Shown here: positions 59,058 through 64,000 of the stretch, one piece after another | Layout of the letters: each line of letters starts with the position of its first letter | Position numbering within the stretch: the first letter of the stretch is position 1 | NCBI GenBank assembly: GCA_963724285.1 | Contig: CAVRUD010000032.1 | Coordinates: 372,001-436,000, forward strand | Source: CAVRUD01 sp963724285 | Lineage (GTDB): Bacteria > Chloroflexota > Chloroflexia > Thermomicrobiales > UBA6265 | Length of the DNA stretch: 64,000 nt | Reading direction: 5' to 3' | Program-made: the position numbers and the translations under genes | Notes under the pieces: model-generated | What the model was told of the DNA's origin: nothing | Databases searched by the model: none | Seen by the model: only the letters and a program-made list of their open reading frames with translations

Positions 59058-60007
59058 CTACGCCGCCGGGACGGTGAAGAGCTGGACCATGCCCAACGCC
59101 GCGTGCGGCATCCCCGTCTCCGGGTCGGGGAAGAAGCACAGCGCGACGTAGGTCCCCGGCGCGAGGTCGAATTCGAGCCACATGGTCTTGCCGGCCGAAA
59201 GGAGGCTGGTTTCGGCGATGTCCTCGAAGTCGGTCTCGGGGTTGGGCACCCCCGGCGGCGGCGTGCCGCCCGTGGCGTCGGCCGCGAGGATGGCCATCAC
59301 GTCGTCCATCGTCAGGTCGTCGGGGCCCTTGACCAGGACGATGAAGTGCGGCTGCTCGCCGGTGTTCGTCACCTGCCAGACCTGCGGGCCGGCCGGTAAC
59401 TCGCCGGCATGACGAAGGCGAACTCCTGCATCTCGACGACGACCGCCCCGGCCGGCTCCTCGGCCGCGGGCGGCGAGGCGGCATCGCCCGTCACCGTCAC
59501 CGGCAGCGGCTGCGACTCGCCTTCGGCCTCGCCTTCGGCCGCGGCGGGCGTGGCCGCGATGCCCTCCTCCTCGCTCTGCCGGAAGACGTCGACGAACCAC
59601 TCGCCGGCGGTCAGGTCGACCACCACCATCCCGACGCCGCCGGCGGGGGCGACGATACCGCCGGCGATCTCCGCCTCGTAGAGCCAGGCCGGCGGCCCGC
59701 CCTCCTCGCCCTCGGCGGACGGGGTGGCGGCCATGAGCGATTCAAGCGTCTCCCCTTCCGGCGCCTTGAAGAACGTGATGTCCACCTCCTCCTCGCTGCC
59801 GTTCTCCAGCACGACCAAGTGGCGACCGGCCGCTGCCTCGGGCGGGGCTTCGGCCCCCTCGGCCGAGACCACGACCCGGAACTCGGGGTACCCCAGCGCG
59901 GCCAGCGCCGAGCCCGAGGCCGCCGGGCTGGCGTCCTGGGCGGCGACCGGCGCGAGTCCGGTCGCGAGCAGCACGAGCGAGACGACGACCACGATCGGGC
60001 GGAACAT
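59058..60007 (-). CDS. secreted cupredoxin-like protein, one frameshift
   Basis: ATG 60007 begins MFRPIVVVVSLVLLATGLAPVAAQ, a signal peptide. Domain 1 (about residues 40-160) is beta-rich and acidic. A Glu/Ala/Pro linker follows. Domain 2 starts GAVVVEMQEFAFVMP and continues in the neighbouring frame as GELPAGPQVWQVTNTGEQPHFIVLVKGPDDLTMDDVMAIL. It ends MWLEFDLAPGTYVALCFFPDPETGMPHAALGMVQLFTV, with His, Cys and His/Met spaced like a type I copper site. The break near 59405 looks like one missing G in CCGGGCG. Unshifted, the first frame ends at 59369 after 212 residues. About 315 residues in all. Copper binding is an inference. Confidence 0.72.
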
Positions 60008-60309
60008 GGCTCCCCTCCTTCGCTAAGCGGCCGGACACGGCCGACCGTTTGGACGGAGCATACGCCATCGGCGGGCCATCCCGCCGGAGGATGTCGTCGC
60101 GGCTGTCGACGCCTGTCTGGGTTCGCAAACAGACCCTAGGACGACGGTCGCAGTTGCGCTCGGAGCCGGGCCAACCGTCGCCGTTAGTGGCAGCGTCTGG
60201 CCCGGGCTTATTGCCGTCGCCGCCAGATCGACCAGCCGAGCGCGTGGTCCACTCCGTGACCCTCCTGGGCACGGTCACGCATACCCCAGGCCAAAGTGCG
60301 GCTGTAGTA

Positions 60310-60999
60310 CTAGGCTGAGCGCTTACGCAGGCTGACCCCGACCAGGCCCAGCAGCGCCGCCGCTCCGGCCAGAAGGAGCCAGCTACTCGAGATGACCATG
60401 CCACCCGCCGTACCCGCTCCGGTGTCCGGGAGGGCCGCCACGCTCGGGGCCGCGCTCGCGCTCGCCGACGGCTTCGCGCTCGGCTGCTCCGACGGCTTCG
60501 CGCTCGGGCTCGGAGAGGCCGACGGGCTTACGCTTGGCGACGGCGATGGTGATGGGCTTGGGGACGGTGACGGGCTGGGGCTCGGCGACGGCGAAGGAGA
60601 CGGGCTCGGGCACGGGCACGGGCTCGGGGGCGGCTCGTTGCAGCCGGTCTCGTCGCCGCTGCCGACCTCGCCCCCGAAGTCGCTGCCGGTGCACTCGCCG
60701 CCGATGTCGGCCCCGACCTCGCAGTCGGTGGCGTGCCCGAAGACACTGCCGCCCACGACGCTGCCGGTGCAGTCGCCGAGGACGTCGCCGGTCACGGTGC
60801 ACCCGGTTGCGTTACCCGGCACATCGCCGTCGACAAAGCCGTTGACGCAATTTCCGTCGTCGTTGATCTGCGCCATTACCCCGGCCGAAACACCAGCATT
60901 CGCCGCCGACACCGCCAGCGGAGCGACCGCAATCGCACCGATAACGAGCGCGAGCACACCAACCAGGCGCACGAGTGACGACACGTTCGTCTGTTTCAC
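60310..60999 (-). CDS. small LPDTG-anchored protein with Cys-repeat domain
   Basis: A 229-residue exported protein. The signal peptide is VKQTNVSSLVRLVGVLALVIGAIAVAPLAVSA (GTG 60999). The Cys-repeat domain follows, AQINDDGNCVNGFVDGDVPGNATGC and then GDVLGDCTGSVVGGSVFGHATDC. It consists of about 2.5 repeats of roughly 24 residues, with Cys at matching positions. Then comes a PSPSPS tract of about 30 residues, a Ser/Ala/Pro stalk, LPDTG, a hydrophobic helix and RKRSA. It has the same plan as giant 2 without the Gly-rich modules. Predicted to be attached to the wall by sortase. It is compact, and the disulfides probably form a small beta-solenoid (inference). Confidence 0.82.
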   Translation of the reverse strand: MKQTNVSSLVRLVGVLALVIGAIAVAPLAVSAANAGVSAGVMAQINDDGNCVNGFVDGDVPGNATGCTVTGDVLGDCTGSVVGGSVFGHATDCEVGADIGGECTGSDFGGEVGSGDETGCNEPPPSPCPCPSPSPSPSPSPSPSPSPSPSPSPSPSVSPSASPSPSAKPSEQPSAKPSASASAAPSVAALPDTGAGTAGGMVISSSWLLLAGAAALLGLVGVSLRKRSA

Positions 61000-61174
61000 C
61001 GCGGTTCTTCCCTCCCTGATCATCCCACCCAATGCCGTGAAAACGTCACAAAGTTGTACCACCCCTGCGCCATTACCTCCAGAGCGAAATGCCCATTGCG
61101 TCCAAAAACTCGCCGAATCCTACCCGCCCGCGGCTAACAGCCGCCTCCAGATGCGCATCGCCCAACAAGAGCGC

Positions 61175-61345
61175 CGATCAACACCGTCGGGCGCCGCGCC
61201 GCTCGGCCCAGTCCCGGAGGGACGTCGGCGGTTCAGCGCCAGGTTGATGGATATCGACGAATTGATCGCGGGCTTTGGCGACGCGGAAGAAACGGGGACG
61301 CACCATCCCCGGCCGCCCGGGGCTCACGGCGTGACCTTTACCCAC
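61175..61345. repeat. R2-family repeat, copy B (inverted relative to copy A)
   Basis: GCGCCAGGTTGATGGATATC, GCGACGCGGAAGAAACGGGG and CCGGCCGCCCGGGGCTCACGG are the reverse complement of the 3' part of copy A at 49500-49645. Identity is high. No gene in it. Confidence 0.8.
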
Positions 61346-61484
61346 ATCTCCAGAACGGCGCGGTATGCCGGGGAACATGGGCACCCTGGTTAGTGGCGAG
61401 CGGCGACGCGATGTTCCCGAGATTCCGGCACAGTTTTCGAGCGACCTCATGTGGCCACTGAGATGTGGGTAAAGCTCACGGCTC

Positions 61485-61780
61485 ACGGCCCGGGCTCACA
61501 GTTACAGCCTCTCCGAGGCTAGTACGCGCGAATCCGTTAGCTTCGGAGAGGCTGTCAGATTTAGCCCGGGCCAACCTTGGGCCGTGAGCCCCGGGCGACA
61601 GCGGCGACGCTCCAAAAACCCCCGATCAGTTCCGCAACTTCCATCAACCTGGCGCTAAACCGACGAAGTCCCTCCGGGACTATCCGCGCTAGACATGCCC
61701 AGTCCCGGAGGGACTTCGTCGGTTTAGCCCGGGGTTTCAACCCCGGGTCGGCCCGCAGGCCGAACGGTTTCGTTAGGCGC
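61485..61780. repeat. R2-family repeat, copy C
   Basis: GGCCCGGGCTCACAGTTACAGCCTCTCCGAGGCT, the second AGCTTCGGAGAGGCT arm, and the GCCAACCTTGGGCCGTGAGCC block match copy A in the same order. It is followed by CGACGAAGTCCCTCCGGGACT and its inverted copy. No gene between 61000 and 62168 is convincing. Confidence 0.8.
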
Positions 61781-62168
61781 TCTAAATCCAACCGACCGAG
61801 TGCCGCCGTTTTCGGAAGACGAACGAAGGCAAACTCACCAGCCAACGAATGAACGAGCGTCTCCCGATGGAGGCCGGAGGCGCCGTGCGCGATGCTCCCT
61901 TGGGAACAGATTCAACGTGCCGGCTGTGCCACAACACAATGAACCGGTGTCTTTGGAACGATGAACAAGCGCCACAAACCCTATCGCCTCCGTGCGCTAC
62001 ACTCCAGAGCATCACTCGCCGACACGGTCGCCCGACAATGGCCGAGTCCGGGATTTCCGCCGACCGACGTCATCGACGTGCGGCGGAGCTGGTCGATCGC
62101 TGGTTCGGAACTACGGCCAACATCCCGCCGGTAGTGGCTGCTCCGGACCGCCAGTAATGAGAGGACCT

Positions 62169-63482
62169 ATGCGACGACAGCCACGCGTCATGGCCTTCTG
62201 TCTGCCGTTCGCCCTCATGCTGTTGCTTGGTATCGGCCTGCAACCGCTTGCGAGCCATGCCCAGGACGGTGAAGACCCGACCCGGCCAAAGCGAGTCCGG
62301 CCCGGGGAAGAAGGATTGATCCTCTTTGCCCTGATCGATGAGTTGCCTCCTGCGCCGTCGTTCGTCCGCCTGCTCCGGATCAATCTGGAGCCGGGCGCGC
62401 AGAGCCCGCTGCACTTCCACCCTGGCCCGGAGACGGGTGTTGTCGAGTCAGGAATCTCGTCCGTGCTCGTCGAAGGCCCGACATGGCTGCTGCCGGCCGG
62501 TCGCACCAAGCCGATCGAGGCGCCGCAAGGCGAAGAGTTCGAGATGGTGCGGGGCGATCAGGTGCTTTACCCGATCGGCAGCCCCCAGAGTTTTGTCAAC
62601 AACCAGGACGACGCCAACACCGTGATTCTGACGGCCGTGATCCTGCCGGCGGGCACCCAGGCTCCGCCAGGACTGACGTGGGTCGGTGGCACACCCGGAC
62701 CCAACGCGCTGGCCGGCCTGAGTTCGTTCATTCTGGGTGACGGCGTTGCCACCCAGTTGCCAACCGGACAGTCGGCTTTGGCGATAGAGCGGATGACTCT
62801 TGAGCCGGGCGAATCGGTGCCGGAGAGCGCCGCGCCTACCATGATCTCCCTCGAGGACGGCCGCTTCGACTTCACGACCATCTCCGGCAATATCCAGGTG
62901 TCGCGCACCGCCACGCCGGGACCGCAGGATCCGGCGGCGCTCGATGAGGAGTTCTCTCTGGAGCCCCGCGATGCGGCCTTCTTCCCGACCGGCATGGCGG
63001 AAGTCGAACGGCCGGACAGCGACGGCCAGGTATCCATCCTGCGCCTGACGATCGTGCCGATCGAAACGACGGATGACGGGGCGACGCCAGTCGCCAGCCC
63101 GGTTGCCAGCCCGGTCGCCAGCCCGGTCGCCGACGGCGGCGAACTTGCCGTCATCGAAATGATCGAGGAGGAGGAGCCGACCCCAGCTCCGACTGAAGCG
63201 GCCGAGGACGAGGAAGAGGCCGCTGCCGAAGACGAGGCCGAAGCGCCGGACGACGGCACGCTCGCGATCGGCGCGGTCGTCACCGTCACCGAGCCGGATG
63301 TCCGGCTCCGCGACAACCCGACGGTCAACTCCAACATCATCACCGGCCTGGATCAGGGCACGGAGCTGACCATCACCGACGGCCCGGTCGAAGCGGACGG
63401 CTTCGTCTGGTGGGCGGTGCAAAGCACCGTCGATCCGTCCATCGTTGGCTGGGTCGCGGGAGACTTTATCGCGCCGGTGTAA
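62169..63482 (+). CDS. secreted cupin-domain protein with C-terminal SH3b domain
   Basis: A 437-residue exported protein. The signal peptide is residues 1-29 (MAFCLPFALMLLLGIGLQPLASHAQ). Two cupin-like barrels follow. The first has LHFHPGPETGVVESG and DQVLYPIGSPQSFVNN (His/Glu metal-site pattern). The second (ERMTLEPGESVPESAAPTMISLEDG) lacks clear His. A PVASPVASPVASPVA repeat and an acidic Glu/Ala/Pro linker precede a bacterial SH3 domain (VTVTEPDVRLRDNPTVNSNIITGLDQGTELTITDG, WWAVQ, VGWVAGDFI). ATG 62169 has GAGAGGA just upstream. Wall or polysaccharide binding through SH3b is likely; ligand unknown. Confidence 0.85.
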   Translation: MRRQPRVMAFCLPFALMLLLGIGLQPLASHAQDGEDPTRPKRVRPGEEGLILFALIDELPPAPSFVRLLRINLEPGAQSPLHFHPGPETGVVESGISSVLVEGPTWLLPAGRTKPIEAPQGEEFEMVRGDQVLYPIGSPQSFVNNQDDANTVILTAVILPAGTQAPPGLTWVGGTPGPNALAGLSSFILGDGVATQLPTGQSALAIERMTLEPGESVPESAAPTMISLEDGRFDFTTISGNIQVSRTATPGPQDPAALDEEFSLEPRDAAFFPTGMAEVERPDSDGQVSILRLTIVPIETTDDGATPVASPVASPVASPVADGGELAVIEMIEEEEPTPAPTEAAEDEEEAAAEDEAEAPDDGTLAIGAVVTVTEPDVRLRDNPTVNSNIITGLDQGTELTITDGPVEADGFVWWAVQSTVDPSIVGWVAGDFIAPV

Positions 63483-63527
63483 CTCCGAGTATCTCGTCGA
63501 CGCTTCCAACGAAGACGATGAAGACGA

Positions 63528-63568
63528 AGGTCGGGCCGCCTCACGCGTGAGGCGGCCCGACCTTTTTT
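63528..63568 (+). terminator. strong rho-independent terminator after cupin gene
   Basis: Perfect palindromic stem GGTCGGGCCGCCTCACGC/GCGTGAGGCGGCCCGACC followed by TTTTTTGC. It is 46 bp after the stop codon. Confidence 0.92.
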
Positions 63569-63579
63569 GCGTGGAGAGA

Positions 63580-63800
63580 GCTCGCCCACGAAAGAACCAA
63601 ATGCTTCCGGGAGCCGTAGGCCGGTGAAGAGAGACCACACCACACGAGCCAGTGCGCACCGGTGGGTGGTCTTACGTTTGCGAGCCGGGGCACTCGGGCG
63701 GCAACGCGGCCCCCGAGTCGAGGGGAAAGGACGCCTATGCGGTTTGGGACTACGCGGAGGGCGCGTGCCTAACCCAGCGGAGATTCGCGCTGACGTATCA
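63580..63800. other. structured non-coding-looking segment at the right edge
   Basis: Several stems nest in 200 bp: AGACCAC (63632)/GTGGTCT (63666), ACTCGGG (63692)/CCCGAGT (63712) and CAGCG (63775)/CGCTG (63788). I could not match it to tmRNA, RNase P, 6S or a known riboswitch. No gene is convincing to the window end. Confidence 0.25.
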
Positions 63801-64000
63801 CCCACCCGGTTCCGAGTCGCCCGCAGCGTCTCCCCTGGAAGTGTCGCTGGAAGTGGGGGTATTCGCTTCTTGCGCGGGTGGACCGGCAATCGCCGGTGCG
63901 CCGTCAGCAGCGACGACGCCGGATGCGTTCGCTTCCGGCGACGGTACGCCTGCAACGTGGTTTCCGGTCAGCGCTGGCGCCCTGCATCGTCGTTGGAATG

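Larger units (their letters stand above)
58923..60313. mobile_element. segment bounded by 18-bp perfect inverted repeats
   Basis: CTAGTACTACAGCCGCAC at 58923-58940 is exactly inverted at 60296-60313. The 1.39-kb interior holds the cupredoxin-like gene, with no transposase. The right copy overlaps the stop codon of the LPDTG gene at 60310. It could be a remnant of a transposon or a paired MITE end; the flanks do not show an obvious target duplication. Confidence 0.45.

Noticed and set aside
61849..62157. 102-residue plus-strand frame upstream of the cupin gene
   Set aside because: Composition and lack of ribosome site suggest non-coding; it contains no recognisable domain.
63353..63955. 200-residue Arg/Pro-rich minus-strand frame at the right edge
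   Set aside because: Runs across the perfect terminator and the SH3 coding region; shadow.

Overview
The window is GC-rich bacterial chromosomal DNA. Several traits point to a Chloroflexota-like, possibly Thermomicrobia-like, monoderm. These are small [2Fe-2S] BFD proteins, Thr/Pro/Ala-Ser-Pro linkers in secreted proteins, cell-wall-type LPxTG tails, a PrkA-YeaH-SpoVR cluster, and many small palindromic repeats between genes. The assignment is an inference from gene content; there is no rRNA or phylogenetic marker to confirm it. One tRNA-Lys gene is present and no CRISPR array was seen.

Layout. 0-8 kb: a partial BFD-like ferredoxin-domain protein coupled to a small unknown protein, an AI-2E family permease, a stress/PRC-barrel protein, a peroxiredoxin with an in-frame UGA at its peroxidatic Cys codon and a bacterial-SECIS-like hairpin, a GNAT acetyltransferase, NadA, and DUF4389 and DUF4352 membrane proteins. 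8-20 kb: a Gfo/Idh/MocA dehydrogenase with a sugar isomerase, an ABM monooxygenase, an alpha/beta hydrolase, a membrane Ser/Thr kinase, a sulfite-oxidase-like protein, FumC, an ADP-ribosylglycohydrolase and an M14 carboxypeptidase. 20-29 kb: a double cold-shock protein with a frameshift at CCC-UGA, an orphan zinc-binding ABC lipoprotein-type protein under a Fur/Zur-like palindrome, a membrane protein between two TA-bounded MITEs, an MBL hydrolase, a PPOX flavoprotein, a 30-cysteine Tat protein, tRNA-Lys and a DUF92 protein. 29-34 kb: prkA, yeaH and spoVR.

34-63 kb is a cell-surface island. It holds an LPSTG-anchored protein, two giant glycine-rich modular proteins (about 3,730 and 2,790 residues if frameshifts are repaired), a frameshifted secreted cupredoxin-like protein, a small LPDTG protein sharing its Cys-repeat domain with the second giant, and a secreted cupin-SH3 protein. 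Both giants have the same promoter sequence (TTGTGR, 17 bp, TACGAT). The giants consist of tandem modules of about 310-330 residues with the signature TTGGxTxGGxNxGGxGG, and are likely polyglycine-II-type surface proteins. No sortase lies in the window.

At least ten reading-frame breaks occur (isomerase, cold-shock protein, giant 1, giant 2 several times, cupredoxin). They may be indels in the assembly, real decay or, in one case, recoding. The very long Pro-rich open frames opposite the Gly-rich genes are antisense shadows and are not annotated.
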